From Limnoglobus roseus (lineage in GTDB: Bacteria > Planctomycetota > Planctomycetia > Gemmatales > Gemmataceae): a DNA stretch of 64,000 nt. The notes under the pieces are model-generated. The model searched no databases, was not told the DNA's origin, and saw only the letters and a list, made by a program, of their open reading frames with translations. Below, piece by piece: positions 51,303 to 59,688 of the stretch (within the stretch, counting starts at the first letter, position 1; the number at the start of each line of letters is the position of its first letter). Location: contig NZ_CP042425.1 of NCBI RefSeq assembly GCF_008254045.1, positions 1,054,001-1,118,000 on the forward strand, written 5' to 3'. The translations under genes were made by a program, and so were the position numbers.

Positions 51303-52223
51303 ATGCGGGAGGCGATCACCGGACGCCGACGCGACGGAGCACGTGCCGTGAAGTTGCTGACGATTCCCGGAGTAGCGTTCTCGGCCGCGGCGTACTTGAA
51401 CGATCACGAACTGCTGTCCATCGACTTCAGCAGTGCCCGCACTATCCGCCGGTGGGATTTAGGCGACGGGGCGACGGCGGTCGTCCCGCCATCTCAAGCA
51501 ACGGCTGCATTCTGCCTGTTCCGCCCCGAGGGGGCAGCCTTCCTGCGCGAGCAAGGGTTTTGGCCGGCCGACCAAGAACTCCCTACGGTCGTCGGTGAAC
51601 CGGCGGTGTTGTGGCCCCGGCCCGGGTGGTCGCCATCGGCATTCGGGGCCGGCGGGACGGCCGTGATTTACGCCGAAGTGGTCGTCACCGACGGCTACTA
51701 CAGCACCCGCTTCCATGTCCGCACGGCCACCAGCGATTGTGAGTCGTTCCACCACGCCCGCGGGTACTTCGGCGTGGCCGCGAGCTTTTCCGCGGACGGA
51801 AACTTGGCGGCTGTAACCGGGGGACTACGGGATGTCGTTGTTTACAACGTGGCGACGGGGGGCGAAGTGTGTCGCATGGATCAATCTGACAACGCTCGAT
51901 ATTTATCCTTCGTAGGCCGCGACCGGTTGGCCGTAGCGGCGGGGCGGACGGTCCGCTTGTGGGACGTGCCCGGCGGAGCGTGCATAGCGAAACTGCCTGC
52001 GTTCCACAAGCATGCGACCGGGCTGGCCGTCTCGCCCGACCACCGGCTGCTCGCGGCCTGTGGGCGAGATGGCCGCGTGACTGTTTGCGAGGCTGCAACC
52101 GGGCACCAGCGGGACAGCTACGACTGGCAGATCGGCGAACTGCGTGCTGTGGCATTCTCCCCGGCAGGAAGTACGGCGGCTGTCGCCGGCCAAAAGGGAA
52201 TCGTCGTCTGGGACTTGGAATGA
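51303..52223 (+). CDS. WD40 repeat protein
   Basis: The 306-aa protein has repeated WD-type blades (TIRRWDLGDGATAV, AVTGGLRDVVVYNVATGGEV, RTVRLWDVPGGACI, AACGRDGRVTVCEAATGH and GQKGIVVWDLE). It is probably a single 7-bladed propeller. The start is ATG 51303, though a GTG at 51348 (VKLLTIPG) would fit the fold better. No signal peptide is seen, so it is probably cytosolic. Such short WD40 proteins are numerous in Gemmata and often occur alone. The partner is unknown. Confidence 0.85.
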   Translation: MREAITGRRRDGARAVKLLTIPGVAFSAAAYLNDHELLSIDFSSARTIRRWDLGDGATAVVPPSQATAAFCLFRPEGAAFLREQGFWPADQELPTVVGEPAVLWPRPGWSPSAFGAGGTAVIYAEVVVTDGYYSTRFHVRTATSDCESFHHARGYFGVAASFSADGNLAAVTGGLRDVVVYNVATGGEVCRMDQSDNARYLSFVGRDRLAVAAGRTVRLWDVPGGACIAKLPAFHKHATGLAVSPDHRLLAACGRDGRVTVCEAATGHQRDSYDWQIGELRAVAFSPAGSTAAVAGQKGIVVWDLE

Positions 52224-52360
52224 CTCGGAACGCTTGGGTGCGTTGGCTACCTTCCTTCGTGCCCGGCGGTTTTCCGCGGCCGGCGCAACGGACCGCTCCC
52301 CCGCCCGTGTAAGATTTGGTAAGGTAAACCCGCCCGCATTCCCCATCCCCCGCGTGCGAC

Positions 52361-53572
52361 ATGAAGCCGTTCGGTTTGGCCCTTCTCTTCGCGTCGGCTT
52401 GCCTCGGCTTCGCCGCCGCCGCCGACATCAGCACGCTCACCGGCAAGAAGCACCAGGGCGAGGTCACCGCCATCAACGACGGCGTGATGACGGTGCGAAC
52501 CGAGGGCGGGCCGGTCGGCGTGGCGGTGAAGGACGTGTTCGTCGTGGACTACGGCCGCAAGGTCGAGGTGCCGGCGAAGGACGCCAAGTACGACGAACTC
52601 GAACTCATCGACGGCTCGGTGATCCGCACCACGGGGTTGCTCATCAAGGGGAAGGCCGTCGAGGTCACGCTACTGCAACCGCCCGGCGAGGTCGCCGCCC
52701 CGACGATGACGATCCCGATGGAGACGATCTTCAGCTTCTCCCGCAACGCCGACGACGCCAAGGCACGGCTCGCCTGGAAGAAGGTGCTGTCCGGCCGCGG
52801 CAAGCGGGATCTGTTCGTGCTGAAGGTCAATGACGACCTGACCCCGGTGGCCGGCACGGTGCTGACCGGGAACGCCGCCGGCGACGCGATCGAGTACGAA
52901 AAGGAAGACGGCGGGAAGGTGACGTTCAAGCTCTCGCGGGCCACCGGCGGCCTCGTGTTCAACCAACCGCCGCGGGGCCAGATTCCGCCGACGTTGTGCA
53001 AGGTCATCGACCTGTTCGGCAACACGCTCATCGCCAAGGACGTGCAAGTGACGAAGGCCGGCGTCAAGGTGACGACGGTGGCCGGGGCGGTGTTCGAGTA
53101 CCCGGTCGCGGCCCTGGCCAAGCTCGACTTCTCGCAGGGGAATATCTCGTACCTGTCGGACATGGAAGCGGTCGTGACCGCCCCGCAGCCGGTGGCCGGC
53201 GAGCCGTACTTCACGTACCTGCGGGACAAGAACCAGGACGGCGGGCAACTGAAGCTCGACGGCGTGAGTTACGCGAAGGGCCTATGGGTGTACCCCGACA
53301 CGACGCTGACGTACAAGCTCGGAGGCGACTTCCGCGAACTGAAGATGCTCGTCGGCATCGACGAGAGCGTGCCGGTGGCGAACAGCACCGCCCGCCTGGT
53401 CATCACGGCCGACGGCAAGGAGCTGTTCGCGGCGAAGGTGAGCCGAAAAGACGCGGCGAAGGCGTTAAATTTGGACGTCAAGGGCGTCAAAGAGTTACGG
53501 ATCACTCTGGAGCGCGACGGCCTCTACCTGGGCAACCAGATCAACCTCGCCGAGGCCCGGGTGCAGAAGTGA
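52361..53572 (+). CDS. Exported NPCBM-domain protein
   Basis: ATG 52361 gives 403 aa. A signal peptide (MKPFGLALLFASACLGFAAA) is followed by a first beta-rich domain (residues 21-260). A C-terminal NPCBM/NEW2 carbohydrate-binding domain (about 285-403, DGVSYAKGLWVYPDTTLTYKLGG and LVITADGKELFAAKVSRKDAAK) completes the protein. It likely binds carbohydrate outside the cytoplasm. Its stop overlaps a small GTG-started gene (GTGA). Confidence 0.83.
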   Translation: MKPFGLALLFASACLGFAAAADISTLTGKKHQGEVTAINDGVMTVRTEGGPVGVAVKDVFVVDYGRKVEVPAKDAKYDELELIDGSVIRTTGLLIKGKAVEVTLLQPPGEVAAPTMTIPMETIFSFSRNADDAKARLAWKKVLSGRGKRDLFVLKVNDDLTPVAGTVLTGNAAGDAIEYEKEDGGKVTFKLSRATGGLVFNQPPRGQIPPTLCKVIDLFGNTLIAKDVQVTKAGVKVTTVAGAVFEYPVAALAKLDFSQGNISYLSDMEAVVTAPQPVAGEPYFTYLRDKNQDGGQLKLDGVSYAKGLWVYPDTTLTYKLGGDFRELKMLVGIDESVPVANSTARLVITADGKELFAAKVSRKDAAKALNLDVKGVKELRITLERDGLYLGNQINLAEARVQK

Positions 53573-53748
53573 GGGCGGTGAGGCGGAAGCCGGTCGCGGT
53601 CGGCCTCGTACTGCTGGTGATGTGGTTCGGGTGCTGGGCGGCCACGGTTGTTCCCGGAACGTCGGCGGTCGCGGTGCAGTGGGCCGTTGGCAACGCTCTC
53701 GCCTTAGCCGCCGGTGTCGCATTCGGCGTCGCCGGGCGACGCGGATAG
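53569..53748 (+). CDS. Small two-helix membrane protein, translationally coupled
   Basis: The GTG start overlaps the NPCBM gene stop (GTGA). The 59-aa product (MRAVRRKPVAVGLVLLVMWFG and so on) has two transmembrane helices separated by a short loop. Its codon usage is as GC-rich as its neighbours. The coupling and hydrophobicity support it, but no family is recognised. The CTCTCCCCC-family repeat follows. Confidence 0.5.
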   Translation: MRAVRRKPVAVGLVLLVMWFGCWAATVVPGTSAVAVQWAVGNALALAAGVAFGVAGRRG

Positions 53749-53775
53749 TCTCCCAGAAGTAGGGCCGATTCTTAT

Positions 53776-53912
53776 CCCCTCTCCCCCGGCTTTGAGGGGG
53801 AGAGGGTTAGGGTGAGGGGGAACACCTTCATCACATGAATGACGGTCTTTGGTGGAAGGAATGCTCTTCCCCCTCACCCTAACCCTCTCCCCCTCAAAGC
53901 CGGGGGAGAGAG
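53776..53912. repeat. Inverted repeat of the CTCTCCCCC family, third copy
   Basis: The left arm (53776-53820) and right arm (53869-53912) are complementary over more than 40 bp, with a 48-nt loop. It occupies the gap before the HtrA start at 53957. Confidence 0.92.
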
Positions 53913-53956
53913 AGAAAATCGGGTTCGGTCGTCGGTCCTGATTTCCTGAGACACCC

Positions 53957-55744
53957 ATGAAACGCACCCTCCTGCTCCTACCGCTCGCCGCCCTTGCGGG
54001 CACGCTCGCCCTGCTGCCGTCGGCGGTCGCCCTCGACGGCGACGTGAAGAAGGCCGAGGCCGAGCGCACGGCCGTCGTCGCGAAGGTGCGGCCCGCGGTC
54101 GTCGCGGTTTGTCCCTACGGCGGCGGCGGGCACGGGTCGGGCGTCGTCATTGATCCCGAAGGGTACGCCCTCACAAACTTCCACGTCACCGCCGACGTTA
54201 GCCCGGTCATGTCGGCCGGGCTTGCGGACGGCATTCTGTACGACGCGGTGCTGGTCGGCCAGGACAAGGTCGGCGATGTGGCCCTCATCAAACTCGTTCC
54301 GAAGAAGGCGGGCACGCCGTTCCCGTTCGTGCAACTCGGCGACAGCGACAAGGTCAAGGCCGGCGACTGGTCCCTGGCGATGGGCAACCCGTTCGGCCTG
54401 TCGATGGACTTCACCCCCACCGTCACCTACGGCCTCGTCAGCGGCGTCAACCGCTACCAACCGCCCGAAGGCGGCGGCACGCTGGAGTACACCGACTGCC
54501 TCCAGATTGACACGTCGATCAACCCCGGCAACTCCGGCGGGCCACTGTTCAACATGCAGGGCGAACTCATCGGCATCAACGGCCGCGGGTCGTTCGACAA
54601 GCGCGGCCGGGTGAACTCGGGCGTCGGGTACGCCATCAGCATCAACCAGATCAAGAACTTCCTCGGCCACTTCAAGGCGGGTCTGGACACCGACCACGCC
54701 ACGATGGGGGCGACCGTCGAAACCGAGAACGAGGACGGCACGCTCAGCCAGATGAAGTTCGGCACGATCCTCGAAGAGGCCGACGTGTTCCGCCGCGGCG
54801 TGCGGGGCGGCGACAAACTCGTCTCGTTCGCCGGGCGGCCGCTGACGAGCACGAACCAGTACAAGAACATCCTCGGCATTTTCCCGAAGGAGTGGCGGTT
54901 GCCGCTGACCTACCGGCACGAGAACTCGCGGAAGGAGACGCTCGTCCGGCTGATGGGCCTGATGGACGAGCGGGCCAACCCGGACGCCCCGCCGCCCGGC
55001 CAGCCGAAGCAACCCGAACGGCCCGACCCGGCGAAGGAAGCCGCTAAGCGGTCGCCGGCGATGAAGCTGTTCAAGGAGAAGAAGGGCTACGCGAACTACT
55101 ACTTCAACGAGCAGCAGCGAGACAAGCTCTGGGCGAACTTCCAGAAGCACGGCGACTTCACCGGCGTCGGCGGGGCGTGGGCCGTCGAAGGGACGTTCAA
55201 CGCGAACGACCGCAAGGGGCCGCTGACGCTGACGATCGCGGATACGACCGACGGCAGTATCGACGCGAAGCTGACGATGAACGTGCCGTTCTCGGTGAAA
55301 ATGCCGACGGCGAACCCGCTGGAACTCAACGTGCCCGACAACAGCGGCGGGCTGCTCCCGGTTCTGACGCAGTACCGCCGGTTGCTGACGCAGGGTGCCA
55401 AGGGGTTCACCGCGAACTTCTCGCACGGCGGCGTCGAGCCGTGCTACCCCCCGCCGGCCGACGGCAAAGAGGTTGACGACTGGGCGAAGCGACGGGTGGA
55501 CTGCGAAGTCCTGAAGACCAAATACGGGGCCACCGAGTGCAAGTGGTACTTCGACAAGAAGGACCAGAAGCTGATCGCCTGCGAGGCCGCGGTCATCCCG
55601 GATTCCGACCCGTGCGAACTGTACTTCGGCGACTACAAGCCGGTGGACGGCCGGCAGGTGCCGCACCGCATCGACGTGCGGTGGGGCGACAAGAACTACG
55701 GCACGCTGTTCTTCGCGAAGTTCGAATTCAAAAAGGCGAACTAA
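53957..55744 (+). CDS. HtrA/DegP-type serine protease, exported
   Basis: The 595-aa protein has a signal peptide (MKRTLLLLPLAALAGTLALL). A trypsin-like catalytic domain follows, with triad residues H76 (ALTNFHVT), D107 (VGDVALIKL) and S193 (NPGNSGGPL). A PDZ-like domain lies at about 240-330 (FGTILEEADVFRRGVRGGDKL). An unusual C-terminal extension follows (about 355-595): a Pro-rich linker and a beta-rich region I do not recognise. It degrades or chaperones misfolded envelope proteins. It lies directly upstream of a dead homologue. Confidence 0.93.
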   Translation: MKRTLLLLPLAALAGTLALLPSAVALDGDVKKAEAERTAVVAKVRPAVVAVCPYGGGGHGSGVVIDPEGYALTNFHVTADVSPVMSAGLADGILYDAVLVGQDKVGDVALIKLVPKKAGTPFPFVQLGDSDKVKAGDWSLAMGNPFGLSMDFTPTVTYGLVSGVNRYQPPEGGGTLEYTDCLQIDTSINPGNSGGPLFNMQGELIGINGRGSFDKRGRVNSGVGYAISINQIKNFLGHFKAGLDTDHATMGATVETENEDGTLSQMKFGTILEEADVFRRGVRGGDKLVSFAGRPLTSTNQYKNILGIFPKEWRLPLTYRHENSRKETLVRLMGLMDERANPDAPPPGQPKQPERPDPAKEAAKRSPAMKLFKEKKGYANYYFNEQQRDKLWANFQKHGDFTGVGGAWAVEGTFNANDRKGPLTLTIADTTDGSIDAKLTMNVPFSVKMPTANPLELNVPDNSGGLLPVLTQYRRLLTQGAKGFTANFSHGGVEPCYPPPADGKEVDDWAKRRVDCEVLKTKYGATECKWYFDKKDQKLIACEAAVIPDSDPCELYFGDYKPVDGRQVPHRIDVRWGDKNYGTLFFAKFEFKKAN

Positions 55745-55840
55745 CCACAGAGGACACAGAGAGCACAGAGAAGACAAAATCGAATAGAGTTTTTTAGATC
55801 TCGGTCTTCTTCTCTGTGCTCTCTGTGTCCTCTGTGGTTA
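55742..55840. repeat. 33-bp perfect inverted repeat starting at the HtrA stop codon
   Basis: The arm at 55742-55774 (TAACCACAGAGGACACAGAG and so on) and the arm at 55808-55840 are exact complements, with a 33-nt loop. The first three bases are the TAA stop of the protease gene. It recalls the widespread CCACAGAGG-type intergenic repeat of environmental bacteria. Confidence 0.92.
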
Positions 55841-55866
55841 ATCGGGTTTTCATCGAGAGGATCACA

Positions 55867-56973
55867 ATGCGGTTCGCACTCTTGGTCTCGCTTGTTCTCG
55901 CCGCCCCGGCATCGGCGGCCGACCCGTTCGGCACCGTCGCGGAGAAGGTCAACACCCGCGTCGTGAAGCTCTTCGGAGCGGGCGGGTTCCGCGGCGTCGC
56001 GAACTACGGGTCCGGCATTCTCATCTCGCCGGACGGGCACATTCTCACGTCCGCCACGCAGATGCTCGACTCGGCCGAGATCGTCGTTCACCTGAGTGAC
56101 GGCCGCAAGATGAAGGCCGTGCTGCTCGTCGCTGAACCGGAGCTCGATTCCGCGCTGCTCAAAATCAAGGTCGAGGGGAAGAAACTCGACGAGCCGACCG
56201 GCCTGGAATTGGACTTCTTCGACTACGACGCGGCCGTGAAGCGGCCGAAGGCCCAACCCGGTGACTGGGTCCTCGGGTTCAGCAACCAGTTCGAGATCGC
56301 CATGCGGGACGAGCAGTTCAGCATCCAGAAGGGCGTGATCGCCGCGTACACGAAGATGCACGGCCGCCGCGGCGTGTTCGACTTCCCGTACCACGGCGAT
56401 GTGTACGTCGTCGACCAGATCACCAACAACCCCGGCGCGGCCGGCGGCCCGCTGACCGACCGCAAGGGCAACCTCCTCGGCCTCATCGGCAAGGAGATCA
56501 AGAACACGCTCAGCGAGACGTGGATGAACTACGCCATCCCGGTCGCGGCCGAGGTGGAAGTGAAGGACGGCGACAAGACGGCGAAGCTAACGCTGCCGGA
56601 CTTCGTGGCCCTCGGCATGAAGGGCCAGTACAAGCCGGTCAAACGGCCGGATGTGGTCGCGAGTATCGGCGGCTACCACGGCATTATCTTCGTGCCGAAC
56701 GTGCTGGAGAAGACGCCGCCCTATGTCGAGGACACCGTCAGCGGTTCGCCCGCGGAGAAGGCGGGGCTGAAAGCCGACGACCTCGTGAGCTTTATCGACG
56801 GGGAGCCGATCTACAGCATCAAGATGTTCCACGACTACCTGAAGCGGACAAAGGCCGGTATGAAGCTACGGCTCGAAGTCCGCCGCGGCGACAATTTGCA
56901 AACGGTGGAACTCGACCTCGGTGAGCAGCCCGTAAAGCCGCTGCCGCCGAAGCCGGTCGAACCGAAAAAGTAA
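55867..56973 (+). CDS. HtrA-like pseudoprotease, exported
   Basis: ATG 55867 gives 368 aa. A signal peptide (MRFALLVSLVLAAPASA) is followed by the trypsin-like domain and a PDZ domain (about 285-350, VSGSPAEKAGLKADDLVSFIDGEP). The catalytic His position is T64 (HILTSATQML) and the catalytic Ser is A192 (NNPGAAGGPL). Only the Asp (D94, LDSALLKI) is retained. It is therefore unlikely to cleave peptides. It may bind unfolded proteins or act as a regulator of the active HtrA encoded just upstream. A 33-bp inverted repeat lies between the two genes. Confidence 0.88.
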   Translation: MRFALLVSLVLAAPASAADPFGTVAEKVNTRVVKLFGAGGFRGVANYGSGILISPDGHILTSATQMLDSAEIVVHLSDGRKMKAVLLVAEPELDSALLKIKVEGKKLDEPTGLELDFFDYDAAVKRPKAQPGDWVLGFSNQFEIAMRDEQFSIQKGVIAAYTKMHGRRGVFDFPYHGDVYVVDQITNNPGAAGGPLTDRKGNLLGLIGKEIKNTLSETWMNYAIPVAAEVEVKDGDKTAKLTLPDFVALGMKGQYKPVKRPDVVASIGGYHGIIFVPNVLEKTPPYVEDTVSGSPAEKAGLKADDLVSFIDGEPIYSIKMFHDYLKRTKAGMKLRLEVRRGDNLQTVELDLGEQPVKPLPPKPVEPKK

Positions 56974-57065
56974 CGGACCGACCGGGAGCGATCATCCCGT
57001 CTCTTCGCCCTTGGCACACCACCTGCTAAGCTGGACGTGAGTTCTCACCCCTCCGAGGTGCCGCC

Positions 57066-57617
57066 ATGTCCACGACTATCGCGCGAGTTTTCGCCACCCG
57101 CGAGCGGGCGGAACACGCCATCCGAGACTTGAAAGAAGCCGGGTTCAAAGACGAACAGATCGGCCTGCTCACGAAGAACGCCCACGGCGACACGGTGCGG
57201 TCCGACGGGACCGGCCACGAACCGACGACCGAGGCGTCTCAGGGGTTGGCCATCGGCGCGGCGGCCGGGGCGGTCGGCGGGGCGGCGCTCGGGTTGGGCA
57301 TCCTCGCCGGCGTCGTGCCGGTCATCGGGCCGGTGCTGGCCCTCGGGGCCCTCGGCACGGTGCTGCTGAACGCGGCCGGCGGGGCGGCGCTGGCCGGGAT
57401 CGCCGGGGCGTTGATCGGCTGGGGCATCCCGGAAGAGGATGCAAAGTTCTACGAGAGTGAAGTGGCGGCCGGGCGATTTCTCGTGACTGTGCGGGTCGGC
57501 GACGACCACCACGAAGCCAAGAGGCTGTTGATCCACCACAGCGGCTACGACCGCACCACGGCCCCGACCGACGAGTACAAGGTGCTGCCGGTCCACCAGA
57601 GCAAGAACAAGCACTGA
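57066..57617 (+). CDS. Glycine-zipper general stress-type protein
   Basis: The 183-aa protein has an N-terminal alpha/beta domain like the general stress protein 17M family (IARVFATRERAEHAIRDLKEAGF). Two long Gly/Ala-rich segments follow (about residues 62-120, GAAAGAVGGAALGLGILAGVVP), which are glycine zippers or membrane helices. A C-terminal domain (FLVTVRVGDDHHEAKRLLIHHSGY) completes the protein. It probably responds to stress in the membrane. The terminator at 57622 follows immediately. The start ATG 57066 is clear. Confidence 0.8.
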   Translation: MSTTIARVFATRERAEHAIRDLKEAGFKDEQIGLLTKNAHGDTVRSDGTGHEPTTEASQGLAIGAAAGAVGGAALGLGILAGVVPVIGPVLALGALGTVLLNAAGGAALAGIAGALIGWGIPEEDAKFYESEVAAGRFLVTVRVGDDHHEAKRLLIHHSGYDRTTAPTDEYKVLPVHQSKNKH

Positions 57618-57621
57618 AGTG

Positions 57622-57655
57622 TCGGGCACGCGCGCCGCGCGTGCCCGATTGTTTT
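57622..57655 (+). terminator. Terminator of the glycine-zipper gene, shared with prx
   Basis: A 10-13-bp GC-rich stem (TCGGGCACGC at 57622-57631, with GCGTGCCCGA at 57639-57648) is followed by TTGTTTT. It lies between convergent genes. Confidence 0.8.
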
Positions 57656-58244
57656 ACTTCCCCGCCTTCGAGAAGTACTCCTTCGACTCCTTCACGCCGG
57701 GCTTGATCGTTGCCTTGCCGGGCTTCCAGTCGGCCGGGCAGACTTCGCCGTTCTTCTCGTAGAACTGCAGCGCGTCGAGGACGCGAATCGCCTCGTCCAC
57801 GCTCCGGCCCAGCGGCAGGTCGTTGATCGTGACGTGCCGGACGATGCCGGCCTTGTCGACGAGGAACAGCCCCCGCAGAGCGACGCCGTCTTCGAGGAGA
57901 ACGCCGTAGTCGGTGGCGATCTTCTTCGTCAGGTCGGCGACGAGCGGGTACTTCAGTTCGCCCAAACCGCCCTCGGCGCGGGCCATCTTGATCCACGCTA
58001 GGTGGCTGAACTCGCTGTCCACCGAGACGCCGACCACTTCACAGTCGCGCTTGTGGAAGTCCGCGATCCGGTCGCTGAACGCGATGATTTCCGTCGGGCA
58101 GACGAACGTGAAGTCGAGCGGGTAGAAGAACAGGACGACGTATTTCTTGCCCTTGTAGTCCGACAGCTTCAGGGGCTTGAACTCTTCGTTGACGACCGCC
58201 GTGGCCGAGAAATCGGGAGCTTCCTTCTGAACGTGAACCGCCAT
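57654..58244 (-). CDS. 2-Cys peroxiredoxin (Prx1/AhpC type)
   Basis: ATG 58244 gives 196 aa. The peroxidatic cysteine C49 is in FTFVCPTEI and the resolving cysteine C168 is in GEVCPADW, so it is a typical 2-Cys Prx. The C-terminal YF motif (EYFSKAGK) suggests a sensitive type. It reduces peroxides in the cytosol with thioredoxin or AhpF as donor. The GTG at 58253 is an alternative start (MAY before MAV), but GAGG is better placed for the ATG. It is convergent with the glycine-zipper gene. Confidence 0.96.
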   Translation of the reverse strand: MAVHVQKEAPDFSATAVVNEEFKPLKLSDYKGKKYVVLFFYPLDFTFVCPTEIIAFSDRIADFHKRDCEVVGVSVDSEFSHLAWIKMARAEGGLGELKYPLVADLTKKIATDYGVLLEDGVALRGLFLVDKAGIVRHVTINDLPLGRSVDEAIRVLDALQFYEKNGEVCPADWKPGKATIKPGVKESKEYFSKAGK

Positions 58245-58529
58245 GTATGCCACCTCGTGGAATGAGTCGCGCCCGCAGACCGACCGCCGGCGCGATAGTG
58301 ATTGATTAGTTATAGCCGTGAACCGGAACCAGAGGGGCGATGGATTTCCCGACCGCCGGGATCAAAGCCCGATCCGCGGCGGGCGAACACCCGTCCAGAC
58401 CCCCTACCCGAACCCTCTCGGCCGGGCTAACTTCTACCAGAGCAGTGAAACCCGCCGGGACCGTGCGGGGTACGTTCACCAGCGGGCGTGTGCCGGACAC
58501 CGCCGCCACTTTTGCCTCAGGAGGAATTC
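58245..58529. other. 285-bp divergent intergenic region
   Basis: It lies between the start of the peroxiredoxin gene and the exported protein at 58530. TATAAC words on the minus strand (about 58310) may be part of the peroxiredoxin promoter. I see no gene in it; the frame running through it lacks protein-like character. Confidence 0.5.
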
Positions 58530-59516
58530 ATGCGTTTCGTTCGCAAGCTGTTCGCGGCGGCCGCCCTCGGCCTCGCGCTGACCGCCGCCCCCGCCGGGGC
58601 CGCGGAAGTGGAAAAACTGATCCCCGCCGAGGCGGAATCGTACTTCCAGGTTAACGTCAAGCAGATCCTCGACTCGGACCTGTTCAAGAAATACGCCCTG
58701 GCGAACGTCAAGCAAGCCCTCGAAGGCAACGACGCCCAGAAGATGTTCAAGGCCCTCGGCCTCGACCCGCTCAAGGACGTGGACACGCTCACCGGCGGCT
58801 TCTGGGGCGACAACCCGCAAGAAATGAAAGCCCTCGTCGTTGTCCACGGGACGTTCGACCCGGAGAAGCTGTTCGAAGCCGCCGAGGCCGCCGCCAAGAA
58901 GGACGGCGACAAGGTGGCGATCGTGAAGGAAGGCGAGTACACGCTGGTGAAGATCACCGGCGGCAACCGCCCCGAACCGTTCTTCGTGAGCGTGGCCGAC
59001 AAGAAGACGCTCGTCGGCGGGACGGACAAGAAGCTCGTCGCCGTCGCGATGAAGGGCTCGGAGAGCGGCACCAAGTCGGGCCTCAAGAAGGAACTGGCCG
59101 AACTGGTCGCGAAGATGGACGGCAAGGCGTCGCTGTTCGGCGTGGGCGTGACCAACGGCAAGGTCGGCGACCTGCCCCCGATCCCGGGCATTGACGACCC
59201 GGAGAAGTTGAAGAAGCAAATCGAGCAAATGCAAAGCTCGTCGCTGACACTGAAGGTGACGGGCGACGTGGCCCTGGAAATCCAACTGAGCATGAAGAGC
59301 GAAGACGCGGCGACGGACTTCGGCACCACGATCGACGACCTGCTCGGCAAGGCGAAGGCCCTGTTGCCGCTCGTCGGCGGTCAGGCCCCGCAGATGAAGC
59401 CGATCATCACGGACGTGACGAAGTCGCTGAAGAGCAAGGTCGACAAGAAGGAAATCGTCATCGGCGTGAAGCTGACCGGCGGGGCCATCGGCAAGGCCGC
59501 CGGCTCGGACGACTGA
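58530..59516 (+). CDS. Exported hypothetical protein
   Basis: ATG 58530 (AGGAGGAATTC before it) gives 328 aa. A signal peptide (MRFVRKLFAAAALGLALTAA) is followed by a soluble protein with two similar alpha/beta halves. Residues about 27-160 (EAESYFQVNVKQILDSDLFK, ALVVVHGTFDPEKLFEAAEA) and 165-300 share a pattern of strand-helix repeats. It is similar to other exported planctomycete proteins of unknown function. A strong terminator follows. Confidence 0.8.
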   Translation: MRFVRKLFAAAALGLALTAAPAGAAEVEKLIPAEAESYFQVNVKQILDSDLFKKYALANVKQALEGNDAQKMFKALGLDPLKDVDTLTGGFWGDNPQEMKALVVVHGTFDPEKLFEAAEAAAKKDGDKVAIVKEGEYTLVKITGGNRPEPFFVSVADKKTLVGGTDKKLVAVAMKGSESGTKSGLKKELAELVAKMDGKASLFGVGVTNGKVGDLPPIPGIDDPEKLKKQIEQMQSSSLTLKVTGDVALEIQLSMKSEDAATDFGTTIDDLLGKAKALLPLVGGQAPQMKPIITDVTKSLKSKVDKKEIVIGVKLTGGAIGKAAGSDD

Positions 59517-59535
59517 TCGTTCCCGAATGCGTGAA

Positions 59536-59566
59536 CTGCCCGCGTTCATCGCGGGCGGTTTTTGTT
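59536..59566 (+). terminator. Rho-independent terminator
   Basis: A 9-bp stem (CTGCCCGCG, 59536-59544, with 59550-59558, one G-U pair) and a 5-nt loop are followed by TTTTTGTTT. It lies 20 nt after the stop codon of the exported protein. Confidence 0.9.
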
Positions 59567-59617
59567 TCACGGGAGGGGTTGATCTTCAGGGACTTGGTCG
59601 TTATATTTTTCTGTGAT

Positions 59618-59688
59618 TACCCGGTAGTGTAACGGTAGCACAAGAGTTTTTGGTACTCTTTGTCAAGGTTCGAATCCTTGCCGGGTAA
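59618..59688 (+). tRNA. tRNA-Gln (anticodon UUG)
   Basis: The 71-nt cloverleaf has acceptor stem TACCCGG/CCGGGTA (59618-59624 with 59681-59687). The D-stem is GTGT/GCAC and the anticodon stem is AGAGT/ACTCT with loop TTTTGGT (anticodon TTG at 59650-59652). The T-arm is CAAGG TTCGAAT CCTTG, and the discriminator base is A. No CCA is encoded. The integrase gene on the other strand ends at 59663 inside it. Confidence 0.95.
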
